Below are positions 34,299-43,667 of a stretch of DNA of 50,581 nucleotides, in pieces. Positions within the stretch are counted from its first letter, which is position 1; each line of letters opens with the position of its first letter. The position numbers and the translations under genes were made by a program. The stretch lies in NCBI GenBank assembly GCA_946553045.1, contig CAMNRO010000016.1, positions 1-50,581 on the forward strand, written 5' to 3'. Below the pieces are notes generated by a model. It saw only the letters and a list, made by a program, of their open reading frames with translations, ran no database searches and had not been told where the DNA came from. This stretch comes from an uncultured Porphyromonadaceae bacterium. Its GTDB lineage: Bacteria; Bacteroidota; Bacteroidia; Bacteroidales; Muribaculaceae.

Positions 34299-35164
34299 GA
34301 CAGCATGGCGGCGAGCGCTTCACTCACCTGCTCCATAAGCCAGCGCGGTGTCGATGTGGCGCCGCATATGCCGACTGTATCCGCGCCTTCGAACCATGCG
34401 GGCTGCAGGTCTTTCTCGTCGGCGACAAGATAGGTGCGCGGGTTTTCGGCAAGGCAGTGGTTGAACAGTATTTTGCCGTTGCTGCTCTTTGCGCCCGCAA
34501 CGAAGAGAACGACATCCTTTTTCCGGGCAAATTCGCGCAGTTTATCCACACGGTTCGACACCTGACGGCAGATAGTGTCGAAATATTCAAAGCTTACGCC
34601 AGGCTGCATGCGGCGCTCGATTTCGGATATTATTGAGCGGAAGCCTTCGAGCGATTTGGTGGTCTGCGAATAGAGGGCCACCGGACGGCTGAAATCTATC
34701 TGCGAGAGGCCGGAAAGGTCTTCTACAACGATTGCGTTGCCTTCGGTCTGGCCTACAAGGCCGTTGACCTCGGCATGGCCGAGTTTACCGTAGATTACAA
34801 TCTGAGGGCGACCGTCGCCTTCGGTGCTGTGGTATAGCTCTTTGATTCTCTTCTGCAGGCGAAGCACCACCGGGCAGGTGGCGTCGATTACGTCGATATT
34901 GCGCTCGCGGGCCGTGCGGTAAGTCTCCGGGGGCTCGCCGTGGGCCCGAAGAAGCACCTTTACGCCGTCGAGGCGATCGAGGTCAGAGTGGGTTATGGTG
35001 ACGAGTCCTTTGGCACGGAGACGCTCGACCTCGCCGGAGTTATGCACGATGTCGCCAAGGCAGTAGATGGTGCCGCTGCGGGCAAGTTCTTCTTCAGCTT
35101 TGCGTATGGCCGTTACCACGCCGAAGCAGAAGCCCGACCCGCTGTCGATTTCGATGTCTGTCAT
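34295..35164 (-). CDS. ispH: 4-hydroxy-3-methylbut-2-enyl diphosphate reductase
   Basis: Last enzyme of the MEP isoprenoid pathway, makes IPP and DMAPP with a 4Fe-4S cluster. 289 residues. The three cluster cysteines are C13 (GFCFG), C97 (DATCP) and C199 (DTICR). Other hallmarks are the GKxGHxEV segment (YGKLGHAEV) and CGATSTP near the end. It lies between cmk and the exonuclease with 4-nt overlaps on both sides. Confidence 0.96.
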   Translation of the reverse strand: MTDIEIDSGSGFCFGVVTAIRKAEEELARSGTIYCLGDIVHNSGEVERLRAKGLVTITHSDLDRLDGVKVLLRAHGEPPETYRTARERNIDVIDATCPVVLRLQKRIKELYHSTEGDGRPQIVIYGKLGHAEVNGLVGQTEGNAIVVEDLSGLSQIDFSRPVALYSQTTKSLEGFRSIISEIERRMQPGVSFEYFDTICRQVSNRVDKLREFARKKDVVLFVAGAKSSNGKILFNHCLAENPRTYLVADEKDLQPAWFEGADTVGICGATSTPRWLMEQVSEALAAMLS

Positions 35165-35847
35165 TCTGCGGCGCGCTTGTATTGTTCAAGAAGCCACGCA
35201 TCCTGCTGGTCGAGGGTCATGGCCGAGTTGTCGAGCGATATGGCGTCGTCGGCACGGCGCAGAGGGCTTTCGGCGCGTGTGGTGTCTATTTTGTCGCGGT
35301 GCACTACATTGGCAAGAATCTCTTCATAGTTTACCTGAGCGCCTTTTTCCATCATTTCTTTGAAGCGGCGCATGGCGCGGGTCTCTGCCGAGGCGTCTAC
35401 GAAAATCTTGAGTTCTGCCTGCGGAAACACAACGGTGCCGATGTCGCGGCCGTCCATTACGATGCCTTTGTCGGCGCCGAGAGCCTTCTGTTTGGCTACA
35501 AGGGCATGGCGCACTTCGGGTATCGCTGCAACGGGAGAGACCGCTTCCGATACTCGAAGACGGCGTATTTCGTCTTCTACGTCCTTGCCGTTGAGGGTGG
35601 TGCGCTGGGATCCGTCGGGCTGCACGGCAAAGTCGATGTCTATTTCGGGGAGGGCCGCTATGATTGCGGCTTCATCGGGCTGACCTTGAGCGTCAATCAT
35701 TCCGTTGTCGAGGGCATAGAGTGTCACTGCGCGGTACATTGCTCCCGAGTCGATATAACGATAGCCTATTTCGGCGGCCAGGCGGCGCGCCATTGTGCTT
35801 TTGCCGGACGAAGAATATCCGTCGATTGCTATTATGATGGATTTCAC
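35161..35847 (-). CDS. cmk: Cytidylate kinase
   Basis: 228 residues. Phosphorylates CMP and dCMP. It has AIDGYSSSGKST (P-loop near the N-terminus), YRYIDSGAMYRA and GRDIGTVVFP. The start codon appears to be GTG at 35847: no in-frame ATG gives a complete P-loop, and the GTG lies 1 nt past the porQ stop. The gene order porQ-cmk-ispH recurs in many Bacteroidales to my knowledge. Confidence 0.95.
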   Translation of the reverse strand: MKSIIIAIDGYSSSGKSTMARRLAAEIGYRYIDSGAMYRAVTLYALDNGMIDAQGQPDEAAIIAALPEIDIDFAVQPDGSQRTTLNGKDVEDEIRRLRVSEAVSPVAAIPEVRHALVAKQKALGADKGIVMDGRDIGTVVFPQAELKIFVDASAETRAMRRFKEMMEKGAQVNYEEILANVVHRDKIDTTRAESPLRRADDAISLDNSAMTLDQQDAWLLEQYKRAAE

Positions 35848-35848
35848 C

Positions 35849-36883
35849 TTAGTTGAGTATTTCGTTGATATTCAGAGATAGATTGAACATGAAAGTTGTG
35901 CCCCCGGTGTGTGGCTGAGCCAAGGCGAGGCCTAAGCCGACAGTCCTGAGGCGGAGGCCTCCGCCGAGCGAGAATCCCGACAGAAAGCTGCGCGAATATG
36001 TGCTCATGTCGGTGCGCGTCTTGTAGTTATAGCCCAGTGTCACATAGTAGTTTGGACTCGAAATGAGGTCGAGACCGAACACAAGATGACGGAACAGATT
36101 GGAGCCAAAGCTTTCTTTTATCGACGGGGTGCCGGTGCTGCTGCCGTCGCCGGTCTCGTAATATGGCAGTTTCCATTTTGTGAGATTCCAGGCCGTTATG
36201 GAGAATCGTATGGGAAAAGTGCCGAACGACTGGCTCCACCCCAGGCGGATATCGAACGGCAGCCGGTCGTATTGCTCGTTGAAGCGTTTCACCTGGCCGC
36301 CGAGATTGGCAAGAACGACAGACAGCGATAGGTCACGGTCGGCGTCGTAGTAGTTTATGCCCAGGTCGGTGGCGAGGGCGAATGCCGTATAGTCGGCATA
36401 GGCGCTGTAGAGTGCGTTGACGGCGATTCCTCCTCGCAGACGGTCGTTGAAATCATGTGCATATGCGCCTCCGAAAGCCACGTCTTTGGGCGAGAACGTG
36501 CCTATGACGCTGCCGTCGGGAAGTGTCTCCTTCATAGAGCCGTATCCGAAATAGCGCACAGAGGCGCTCCATGCACCGTGGTCGCCGGCGGAGTGTCCGT
36601 AGCGCAAGCCGGCGAAGTTGGAGCCGCCGAGGTAGTGCATATAGTTGAGAGCAACCATATTGCTTATTTCCGGGCCGAGAAGGGCCGGATTTTGTTCGGT
36701 TACGGTTATGTCGTCGTCGACAAGCGATATATTGACTCCGCCGAGGCCGTAGACTTTGGCCGAAGAGGTGACATTCAGAAAACTGTAGGCGCTTGTTCCG
36801 TCCTGAGCAGACACACCAAATGCCGCCCCTGCCAACAGCAGGGCCGACATTGTGCGGCGTAATATTTCGGAGCAAGAACTCAT
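35849..36883 (-). CDS. porQ: T9SS attachment protein PorQ
   Basis: About 344 residues: signal peptide, then a beta-barrel of the PorV/PorQ (FadL-like) type. The start of the mature protein, SAYSFLNVTSSAKVYGLGG, followed by LVDDDITVTEQNPALLG, is typical of PorQ. In the T9SS attachment complex it works with PorU, PorV and PorZ at the outer membrane, where the sorting domain is removed and the cargo is anchored. An ATG at 36907 precedes the promoter, so the true start is 36883 or the internal ATG at 36850. With 36883 the mRNA would be almost leaderless. Confidence 0.92.
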   Translation of the reverse strand: MSSCSEILRRTMSALLLAGAAFGVSAQDGTSAYSFLNVTSSAKVYGLGGVNISLVDDDITVTEQNPALLGPEISNMVALNYMHYLGGSNFAGLRYGHSAGDHGAWSASVRYFGYGSMKETLPDGSVIGTFSPKDVAFGGAYAHDFNDRLRGGIAVNALYSAYADYTAFALATDLGINYYDADRDLSLSVVLANLGGQVKRFNEQYDRLPFDIRLGWSQSFGTFPIRFSITAWNLTKWKLPYYETGDGSSTGTPSIKESFGSNLFRHLVFGLDLISSPNYYVTLGYNYKTRTDMSTYSRSFLSGFSLGGGLRLRTVGLGLALAQPHTGGTTFMFNLSLNINEILN

Positions 36884-36892
36884 TTGCGGTTG

Positions 36893-36924
36893 CAAAAATA
36901 CATACATATTTTTATAACGGCAAA
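36893..36924 (-). promoter_or_regulatory. Promoter of porQ operon
   Basis: On the minus strand, TTTG (36921-36924), a 20-nt spacer and TATTTTTG (36893-36900) match the consensus fully. Transcription would begin around 36886-36889, only a few nt before the ATG at 36883. Confidence 0.65.
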
Positions 36925-36946
36925 AGAGTTCTGCTATTGTGCGGGG

Positions 36947-37990
36947 TCAGCAACCTTCGGGGCGGAGTTTGCGCACGGTTTCGGCTGCGCGCCAGAGTTC
37001 GCTTTCGCGAAGTTCGCGGAGTTCTTCCTCGAGGCCTACGCGGTAGTCGGGTTTGGAGTTGGCATCGATGGCTATCTGGGCCTCGGTGCCTTCGGCCACG
37101 CTGTTGTAGAGGCGCTCCATGACGGGTTTGATGGCGTCGTGGAAGGGCTTCATCCAGTCGAGGGCGCCGCGCTGGGCGGTAGTAGAGCAGTTGGCATACA
37201 TCCAGTCCATGCCCTTGGCTGCAAAGAGGGGCATTAGCGACTGAGTGAGCTCTTCGACGGTTTCGTTGAAAGCTTCGGAGGGTGTGTGTCCGTGTTCGCG
37301 GAGAACTTCGTACTGGGCGGCGAAAAGGCCCTGTATCGCGCCCATGAGAGCGCCGCGTTCGCCGGTGAGGTCGCTTGTGGCCTCACGCTTGAAGGTTGTC
37401 TCGAAGAGGTAGCCGGAGCCGATTCCGATGCCGAGTGCGAGTGTGCGTTCGAGCGCGCGGCCGGTATAATCCTGTTCGACGGCAAATGAGGCGTTAATGC
37501 CGCGTCCTTCGAGGAAGAGGCTGCGTACGGTTGTGCCGGAGCCTTTGGGAGCTACCATGATGACATCGACATCGGCGGGCGGAACCACGCCGGTGCGGTC
37601 GGGCCAGGTGATGGCGAAGCCGTGCGAGAAGTAGAGCGCGTCGCCGGCCTTGAGGCTGGCCTTTATGGAAGGCCATACGCTGAGTACGGCGGCGTCGGAA
37701 AGGAGGCACATAACGATTGTGCCGCGCTTGGCGGCCTCTTCGATGCTGAAAAGCGTCTCGCCGGGTACCCAGCCGTCGGCTACGGCCTTGTCATATGTCT
37801 TGCCGGGGCGCTGGCCGACAATGACATTGAAGCCGTTGTCGCGCAGGTTGAGGCTCTGGCCTGGGCCCTGCACGCCGTATCCAAGCACGGCTATGGTTTC
37901 GCCTGCAAGTACTTCGCGGGCTTTATCGAGTGTGAATTCTTCGCGGGTTACGACGGTTTCTTCAACGCCGCCGAAGTTCAATTTTGCCAT
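36947..37990 (-). CDS. ilvC: Ketol-acid reductoisomerase
   Basis: Class I (short) enzyme of 347 residues, NADPH-dependent, third step in the isoleucine/valine pathway. It has the Rossmann loop GYGVQGPGQ, APKGSGTTVR and the knotted C-terminal domain with Mg2+-binding Glu residues (GERGALMGAIQ). It is the last gene of the ilv operon, separated from the thioesterase gene by 12 nt. No terminator was seen in the 22 nt before the porQ promoter. Confidence 0.96.
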   Translation of the reverse strand: MAKLNFGGVEETVVTREEFTLDKAREVLAGETIAVLGYGVQGPGQSLNLRDNGFNVIVGQRPGKTYDKAVADGWVPGETLFSIEEAAKRGTIVMCLLSDAAVLSVWPSIKASLKAGDALYFSHGFAITWPDRTGVVPPADVDVIMVAPKGSGTTVRSLFLEGRGINASFAVEQDYTGRALERTLALGIGIGSGYLFETTFKREATSDLTGERGALMGAIQGLFAAQYEVLREHGHTPSEAFNETVEELTQSLMPLFAAKGMDWMYANCSTTAQRGALDWMKPFHDAIKPVMERLYNSVAEGTEAQIAIDANSKPDYRVGLEEELRELRESELWRAAETVRKLRPEGC

Positions 37991-38002
37991 TTTGATATTG
38001 AG

Positions 38003-38755
38003 TTATTTGATTTCTGTCCATTTAATACGGGCGTCTATGAGACGCTCTCCGTCGCGCACGATTTCGCATGCGCTGTTCTCGCTGTCGCTGTCTTCGACAC
38101 GCAGCAGTATCCTGTCGCCGAAGTGGCTTTCTTTGCGGAACATCATGTCGAGCCGTCTGATTATGTTCCTGTCGTAGTGGTCGAGCGGCCAGTGGTTAAG
38201 AATCAGGTCGAGATAGCGGACGGTGTTGACATGACGGTTGAAGTCGATGTCGCAGTAGCGGAATGTGTAGCTTTCTTCGGCAGCGTCGGCGCCGAGAGGG
38301 GCCATGCGGGGTATGGTTGATATGGGGCATTCGAGGTCTGCTGTCGGAAATGCTTCTTTTTCGAATGCCGTTAGGTCTGCCATGGTCCGGGTACGGAAGT
38401 CCATGGCCACCCATACGGTGCGCATATACCCGAAGACAGAGCCGTCGGGGGCCGTCATCACGAGGTTACGCTCGCTGAAGTGCCGATTGTATGTTTCAAT
38501 CCATGTCGTTATCGTATAATGGTCGTTTATGACCGGATAACGGTACATTTCGATGCTCAGGCGGCTCAGCACCCATCCCATATTCTTGGTAATGAGCGCG
38601 GCATATCCTATGCCGAGGGCGTTGGCGTGCTCGGTCGATACCTCGATGACACGTTCTGTAATCAGGGTGAGAGGCATCCGTCCGGCGGCATCGCTTTCGC
38701 CGGCGGTAAGGACGTAGGTGTGGTTGTATTCAGTCGGAAAGGTCGTTGTTCCCAT
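38003..38755 (-). CDS. Acyl-ACP thioesterase (FatA-like)
   Basis: 250 residues from the ATG at 38755; the longer frame to 38824 lies inside ilvN. Double hotdog fold is suggested by the pattern of acyl-ACP thioesterases: an N-terminal WVLSRLSIEMYRYP segment and a CDIDFNRHVNTVRYLDLILN segment holding the catalytic-type Asp/Asn/His. It hydrolyses acyl-ACP to free fatty acid, probably for membrane or branched-chain fatty acid balance. Its place inside the ilv operon between ilvN and ilvC fits Bacteroidales, where branched-chain products feed iso/anteiso fatty acids. Confidence 0.88.
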   Translation of the reverse strand: MGTTTFPTEYNHTYVLTAGESDAAGRMPLTLITERVIEVSTEHANALGIGYAALITKNMGWVLSRLSIEMYRYPVINDHYTITTWIETYNRHFSERNLVMTAPDGSVFGYMRTVWVAMDFRTRTMADLTAFEKEAFPTADLECPISTIPRMAPLGADAAEESYTFRYCDIDFNRHVNTVRYLDLILNHWPLDHYDRNIIRRLDMMFRKESHFGDRILLRVEDSDSENSACEIVRDGERLIDARIKWTEIK

Positions 38756-39299
38756 TTTGGCGGCGGTTTTGTTCTTCAAGGAACATATCGATGTATTCAA
38801 CAGGCGATTTGGTGACGCATACACGTCCGCTGCGCACGAACTGCTTGATGTCGTAGCGCCGCAGACGGTCGAAAAGAGCTTCGGTCTCCCAGGGGTGACC
38901 GGTTTTTTCGATAACGGTATAATCGGGCGTCATTTCGAGTATGCGTGCGCTGTGATGTCTGATTATCGACTCGAGGTCCTGTTCTTCGAGAAGACGCTGT
39001 GTCGAGACTTTATAGAGCGATATTTCCTGATACACGATGTCGTCGTCGGTGAAGAGGAATACGCGGAGTACGTCGATACGTTTTTCAATCTGTTTTACCA
39101 CTTTTTCCATTGTCGGGCGGTCCGACCATGTTGTAAGCGTCAGTTTGTGTATGTCGGGAACAGAAGATACGCTCGCCGATACGTCCTCGATGTTGAGGCA
39201 ACGGCGTGTGAATATCACCGAGACCTGATTGAGCAGGCCGACGCAGTTTTCGGAGTAGACTGTGACTGTGAATAGCTGTCGTGGTGCTGGCTGGCTCAT
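38730..39299 (-). CDS. ilvN: Acetolactate synthase regulatory subunit
   Basis: 189 residues. An N-terminal ACT domain (FTVTVYSENCVGLLNQVSVIFTR pattern, residues about 9-80) binds valine for feedback control, followed by the C-terminal small-subunit domain. It overlaps ilvB by 4 nt, and its 3' end overlaps the thioesterase start by 26 nt. Length suits the IlvN/IlvH type. Confidence 0.95.
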   Translation of the reverse strand: MSQPAPRQLFTVTVYSENCVGLLNQVSVIFTRRCLNIEDVSASVSSVPDIHKLTLTTWSDRPTMEKVVKQIEKRIDVLRVFLFTDDDIVYQEISLYKVSTQRLLEEQDLESIIRHHSARILEMTPDYTVIEKTGHPWETEALFDRLRRYDIKQFVRSGRVCVTKSPVEYIDMFLEEQNRRQNGNNDLSD

Positions 39300-41056
39300 T
39301 TCTTTTCAATCATTTCGGGGGTGAAATAAATGTCGGGAGAGAGCATGATGGTGTCGACGGTCTTTCCGGCCGGAGTCATCGGGAATACCATATCGGTGGG
39401 GTCGATGTCTATGTTCAGCAGGAATGCCTTGTCGTCGGCAAGCATAGCTTCGATAGCAGCGGGCAACTCTGCGCGGCTACGCACTTCGAGCGACTGTATG
39501 CCATATGCTGCGGCAATCATGTTGAAATCGGGGTTGAGCAGCGGTGTCTGCGAGAAACGCCGGTGATAGAAAAGGTTCTGCCACTGGCGCACGTTCCCGA
39601 GGAAGTTGTTGTTCATTATCACAATTTTTACTCCTATGCCGTATTCCATAATCGTGCCGAGTTCCTGCACGGTCATCTGGAAGCCGCCGTCGCCGAGGAA
39701 GCAAACGACGGTGCGGTCGGGCCTTCCTATTTTGGCCCCCATGGAGGCGGGAAGTCCGAAGCCCATGGTGCCGAGGCCGCCCGAACTGATGAAGCTGCGG
39801 GGTGAACGGAAGCGGAAGTAGCGCGAGGCCATCATCTGATTTTGGCCAACATCTGTCACGGCTATTGCATCGTGCGCGGTTGCCTCGCTGATAGTTGCTA
39901 CGACCTCGCCCATAGTCATCGGCGCCTGGTCTTTGCGGCGGAGTTCGGCCTCGAATACCTCGCGGTCTTCGATTCGGGCGCAGCGGTCGAATGATTCGAG
40001 CCAGCCCTCTTCGTTCGAGCGTTCGCCGACGGCTTCGGTCAGCGCTTCAAGCGCCTCGCGGGCGTCGGCATGGACGGCAACGGTGCTCGCCACGACCTTG
40101 TCGAATTCAGAGGGGTCTATGTCTATATGGATAATCTTTGCATCGGGGGCATAGCCTGAGGCAAGGCCTGTCACGCGGTCGTCGAACCGCATGCCGACGC
40201 CTATGATTACGTCTGCGCGGTTGGTATTGTGGTTCGGCCCGACATTTCCGTGCATTCCGAGCATGCCTTTGTAGAGAGGGTGGTCCGATGGAATTGTCGA
40301 GAGACCGAGCAAGGTATTGGCTACCGGCAGCGATGCCTTTTCGGCGAAGCGGGCGAGAGCTTTTTCCGCCCCGGATATAGCAACACCCTGGCCAGCGAGG
40401 ATAAGCGGTCTTTTGGCCTGGCGAATGATGGCTGCAGCGGCCTCTATCTGGCTTTTATTGAGCACTGGCGAGGGGTCGTAGCTGCGTATGAAGTTTATTT
40501 TGCGGTAGGGGGTGTCGACGATACCGGTCTGGGCGTCGCGGGCTATGTCGAGCACCACAGGGCCGGGGCGGCCGCTACGTGCAATGAAGAACGCACGGGC
40601 TACGGCCGCATTGATGTCTTCGGCACGACGAACCTGCAGACTCCATTTGGTGATAGGCTGCGTGATACCGATTACGTCGGTTTCCTGAAAGGCGTCTGAG
40701 CCGAGATACTGGGCGCCCACCTGGCCTGTGATAACCACAAGCGGAGTCGAATCCATCATGGCGTCGCTCAGGCCTGTCACGACGTTTGCGGCGCCTGGGC
40801 CAGACGTGACGATGACGACGCCGGTGCGGCCTGTGGCGCGCGCAAAGCCCTGGGCGGCGTGGATAGCTCCCTGCTCGTGGCGCACGAGTATGTGGTTGAG
40901 TCGGTCGGTGTAGTCATAGAGTGCGTCGTAGACCGGCAGTATCTGGCCGCCGGGATAGCCGAAGACTGTATCGGTGTCTTCGGCGATGATGGCGCGTACG
41001 AGTGCCTCGGCTCCGCTTACCGGATTTTCGGGTGATATTTCCTGAAGTTCTTTCAT
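39296..41056 (-). CDS. ilvB: Acetolactate synthase catalytic subunit
   Basis: ThDP-dependent enzyme of 586 residues that makes acetolactate and acetohydroxybutyrate. It has the GYPGGQILPVYDAL start and the E of the catalytic EQGA segment, the GRPGPVVLD segment and the ThDP motif GDGGFQMTVQELGT followed by NNNFLGNVRQWQ. It starts 10 nt after ilvD and overlaps ilvN by 4 nt, so the two subunits are translationally coupled. Confidence 0.97.
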   Translation of the reverse strand: MKELQEISPENPVSGAEALVRAIIAEDTDTVFGYPGGQILPVYDALYDYTDRLNHILVRHEQGAIHAAQGFARATGRTGVVIVTSGPGAANVVTGLSDAMMDSTPLVVITGQVGAQYLGSDAFQETDVIGITQPITKWSLQVRRAEDINAAVARAFFIARSGRPGPVVLDIARDAQTGIVDTPYRKINFIRSYDPSPVLNKSQIEAAAAIIRQAKRPLILAGQGVAISGAEKALARFAEKASLPVANTLLGLSTIPSDHPLYKGMLGMHGNVGPNHNTNRADVIIGVGMRFDDRVTGLASGYAPDAKIIHIDIDPSEFDKVVASTVAVHADAREALEALTEAVGERSNEEGWLESFDRCARIEDREVFEAELRRKDQAPMTMGEVVATISEATAHDAIAVTDVGQNQMMASRYFRFRSPRSFISSGGLGTMGFGLPASMGAKIGRPDRTVVCFLGDGGFQMTVQELGTIMEYGIGVKIVIMNNNFLGNVRQWQNLFYHRRFSQTPLLNPDFNMIAAAYGIQSLEVRSRAELPAAIEAMLADDKAFLLNIDIDPTDMVFPMTPAGKTVDTIMLSPDIYFTPEMIEKK

Positions 41057-41066
41057 AGTGCTGATG

Positions 41067-42890
41067 TCAGAGTTTCACGCCTCCGGTATCGGCGGAGCCT
41101 GCCGTAGAGGCGAATGCTTTGAGTGCACGGCTTATATTGCGTCTGCGGCCGCGGGCGGTATAAGCCTCGGCTCCGTGACTTTCTTCGTCGGCGCGACGGG
41201 CTGCAAGCTCTGCATCGCTTACTTTGAGCTCAATGCGTCGAGCCGGAATGTTTATTTCTATGGTGTCGCCGTCGCGCACGAGGGCTATGGTGCCGCCGGA
41301 TGCCGCTTCGGGCGATATATGGCCTATCGAGAGGCCCGATGTTCCGCCGGAGAACCTCCCGTCGGTGATGAGGGCGCAGGCCTTGTCGAGGTGTTTCGAT
41401 TTGAGATATGAGGTCGGGTAGAGCATTTCCTGCATGCCAGGTCCGCCTTTGGGGCCTTCGAAAGATATTACGACAACGTCGCCGGCTTTAACGGTGCCGT
41501 CGAGAATGCCGCTTACGGCATCTTCCTGCGACCGAAATACACGCGCGGTACCCATGAAGCGGTGGACCGAAGGGTCTACGCCTGCTGTCTTGACAACGCA
41601 GCCGTCGGGCGCGAGGTTGCCGCGGAGCACAGCCAGGCCGCCGTCGGCGAGATAGGCGTGGGCGATGTCGCGGATGCAGCCGGCGGAGCGGTCGGTGTCG
41701 AGGGTGGCGTACATCGCAATCTGAGAGCCAAGTTCGGTTGTTCGTTTCTGGCCTGGTGCGCTTTTCCAGAGTTCGTCGGCGGTGTCGCTGTAGTGTTTTC
41801 CTCCGATGGCATACTTTTCAAGCATTTCCTCGACGGTGAGTCCGTCGGCGCGTAGGGGCGTGGTGTCGAGCAGCCCTGCCGCGGCGAGTTCCTTCATGAT
41901 AGATGGAACGCCTCCGGCGCGGTTCACGTCGTTGATATGATATTTCGAATTGGGGGCTACTTTGCAGAGCACCGGCGTTCGGCGCGAGAGTGCGTCGATG
42001 TCGGCGAGGGTGAAATCGGTGCCTGCCTCGGCGGCTACGGCCAGAAGATGGAGCACGGTGTTGGTTGAACCGCCCATGGCTATGTCCATGGTCATGGCAT
42101 TGAGCATTGCCGTGCGCGAGGCGATGGAGCGGGGCAGTACGGCTTCGTTGCCCTTGCCGTAATACTCTTCGGTGAGGGCAACAATGCGTTTGCCTGCGGC
42201 CTCGAAGAGGGCTTTGCGGTTGATGTGTGTGGCCGGAACGGTGCCGTTGCCTGGCAGAGAGAGGCCGAGTGCTTCGGTGAGGCAGTTCATTGAGTTTGCC
42301 GTGAACATGCCCGAACAGGAGCCGCATGTGGGGCATGCGCCGCGTTCGAGTGCGGTTAGAGCGTCGTCAGACACGGAATCGTCGGCCGCGCGCACCATCA
42401 CATCAACAAGGTCTACGGCCTCGCCGTCGACAAATCCGGGTTCCATTGGCCCTCCCGACACGAATATGGCCGGAATATTGAGGCGCATGGCTGCCATGAG
42501 CATGCCCGGAGTCACCTTGTCGCAGTTCGATATGCACACCATGGCGTCGGCGCAATGAGCCTTGACCATGTATTCGACCGAGTTGGCTATCAGCTCGCGC
42601 GAAGGCAGGGAGTAGAGCATGCCTTCGTGGCCCATGGCAATGCCGTCGTCGATGGCAATGGTGTTGAATTCGGCGGCAAAGCAGCCGGCCGCCTCAACGG
42701 CTTTTTTGACTATCTCGCCGGCCTTGGCAAGGTGCACATGGCCAGGTACGAATTGGGTGAATGAGTTGACTATGGCTATCACCGGACGGCCGAACTGCTC
42801 TTCGGCCATGCCGTTGGCGCGCCATAGCGCACGTGCGCCGGCCATACGGCGCCCTTGTGTGCTTATGTTGCTTCGTAATGGAATCTTCAT
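41067..42890 (-). CDS. ilvD: Dihydroxy-acid dehydratase
   Basis: 607-residue Fe-S enzyme that converts dihydroxy acids to keto acids of Ile and Val. Fe-S cysteines are in [10 protein letters not shown] and [15 protein letters not shown]. It is the first gene of the ilv operon, with a perfect promoter just upstream. The downstream gap to ilvB is 10 nt. The divergent gene on the other side is a radical-SAM activase, and the two promoters face away from each other in about 80 nt. Confidence 0.97.
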   Translation of the reverse strand: MKIPLRSNISTQGRRMAGARALWRANGMAEEQFGRPVIAIVNSFTQFVPGHVHLAKAGEIVKKAVEAAGCFAAEFNTIAIDDGIAMGHEGMLYSLPSRELIANSVEYMVKAHCADAMVCISNCDKVTPGMLMAAMRLNIPAIFVSGGPMEPGFVDGEAVDLVDVMVRAADDSVSDDALTALERGACPTCGSCSGMFTANSMNCLTEALGLSLPGNGTVPATHINRKALFEAAGKRIVALTEEYYGKGNEAVLPRSIASRTAMLNAMTMDIAMGGSTNTVLHLLAVAAEAGTDFTLADIDALSRRTPVLCKVAPNSKYHINDVNRAGGVPSIMKELAAAGLLDTTPLRADGLTVEEMLEKYAIGGKHYSDTADELWKSAPGQKRTTELGSQIAMYATLDTDRSAGCIRDIAHAYLADGGLAVLRGNLAPDGCVVKTAGVDPSVHRFMGTARVFRSQEDAVSGILDGTVKAGDVVVISFEGPKGGPGMQEMLYPTSYLKSKHLDKACALITDGRFSGGTSGLSIGHISPEAASGGTIALVRDGDTIEINIPARRIELKVSDAELAARRADEESHGAEAYTARGRRRNISRALKAFASTAGSADTGGVKL

Positions 42891-42944
42891 AGGAAACGAT
42901 ATTACAAATCTGCGGCCGTCAGCTCTTCAGCGGCGGCTTAGCCG

Positions 42945-42976
42945 CAAAGGTACGCCAAAAAAACCGTTCCGTCAAA
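42945..42976 (-). promoter_or_regulatory. Promoter of ilv operon
   Basis: On the minus strand, TTTG (42973-42976), a 20-nt spacer and TACCTTTG (42945-42952) match the consensus fully. The leader would be about 48 nt. I saw no leader peptide rich in Ile, Val or Leu in it. Confidence 0.7.
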
Positions 42977-42991
42977 TTTGGTTTGAGTGAC

Positions 42992-43025
42992 TTTGTAAAT
43001 ATATCAAAGTTTATAACTACATTTG
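42992..43025 (+). promoter_or_regulatory. Promoter of radical-SAM activase
   Basis: TTTG (42992-42995), a 22-nt spacer and TACATTTG (43018-43025) match the consensus. The ATG at 43033 is only 8 nt from the end of the -7 box, so the mRNA would be nearly leaderless. Confidence 0.6.
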
Positions 43026-43032
43026 CTGTGTT

Positions 43033-43656
43033 ATGGTTGACAACAGAGTTCCGATTATTGGTATTTCTCGTCATCGCCTCGCTACAGACGGCGAGGGAGT
43101 CACCACGCTTGTGGCTTTTCATTCATGCCCGCTGAATTGCAGATATTGTCTCAATCCGCAGAGCCTCTCTGAGCCGGAACGATTCAGACGTTATAGCCCT
43201 GAAGAACTTTATGAAAAGGTGCGTATCGATGAACTGTATTATATAGCAACCGGCGGCGGAGTCACTTTCGGTGGCGGCGAGCCTGCTCTGAGACCCGGGT
43301 TTATTTCGCGGTTCCGTGATTTATGCGGGCCGCAATGGAAAATCAATATGGAGACATCGCTTTGCGTGCCGCAGGAGTGCATAGAGCGGCTGTTGCCGGT
43401 TGTTGATTCGTTCATTATAGATATAAAGGATATGAACCTGGATATTTACCGGGCATATACCGGGCGCGACAATGCTCCGATGCTTCAGGCTCTTGCCCGC
43501 ATAGCCGACGCCGGTCGTCAGAATGACTGCCTGATACGTCTTCCCCTTATTCCTGAGTTCAACACCGAAGCCGACCGCTGCGCCAGCCGCGATGTTCTGA
43601 CAGCACTCGGCTATACACGATTCGATACATTCTCCTACATCATAAAACATCGATAA
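43033..43656 (+). CDS. Glycyl-radical-enzyme activase (PflA-like radical SAM)
   Basis: 207 residues. The iron-sulfur motif is CPLNCRYC (CxxxCxxC), followed by GGGVTFGGGEP, the activase signature. It resembles pyruvate formate-lyase-activating enzymes but lacks the extra ferredoxin-like 4Fe-4S domain. No glycyl-radical enzyme lies next to it; nrdD in this window has its own NrdG. Its target is therefore unknown and may be encoded elsewhere. It is divergent from ilvD and 11 nt before a periplasmic protein gene. Confidence 0.88.
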   Translation: MVDNRVPIIGISRHRLATDGEGVTTLVAFHSCPLNCRYCLNPQSLSEPERFRRYSPEELYEKVRIDELYYIATGGGVTFGGGEPALRPGFISRFRDLCGPQWKINMETSLCVPQECIERLLPVVDSFIIDIKDMNLDIYRAYTGRDNAPMLQALARIADAGRQNDCLIRLPLIPEFNTEADRCASRDVLTALGYTRFDTFSYIIKHR

Positions 43657-43667
43657 TTCCTGATACC

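Noticed and set aside
42933..42945. GC-rich small palindrome in the ilvD upstream region
   Set aside because: It overlaps the -7 box of the ilv promoter and would be only partly transcribed, so a leader-attenuator role is unlikely.
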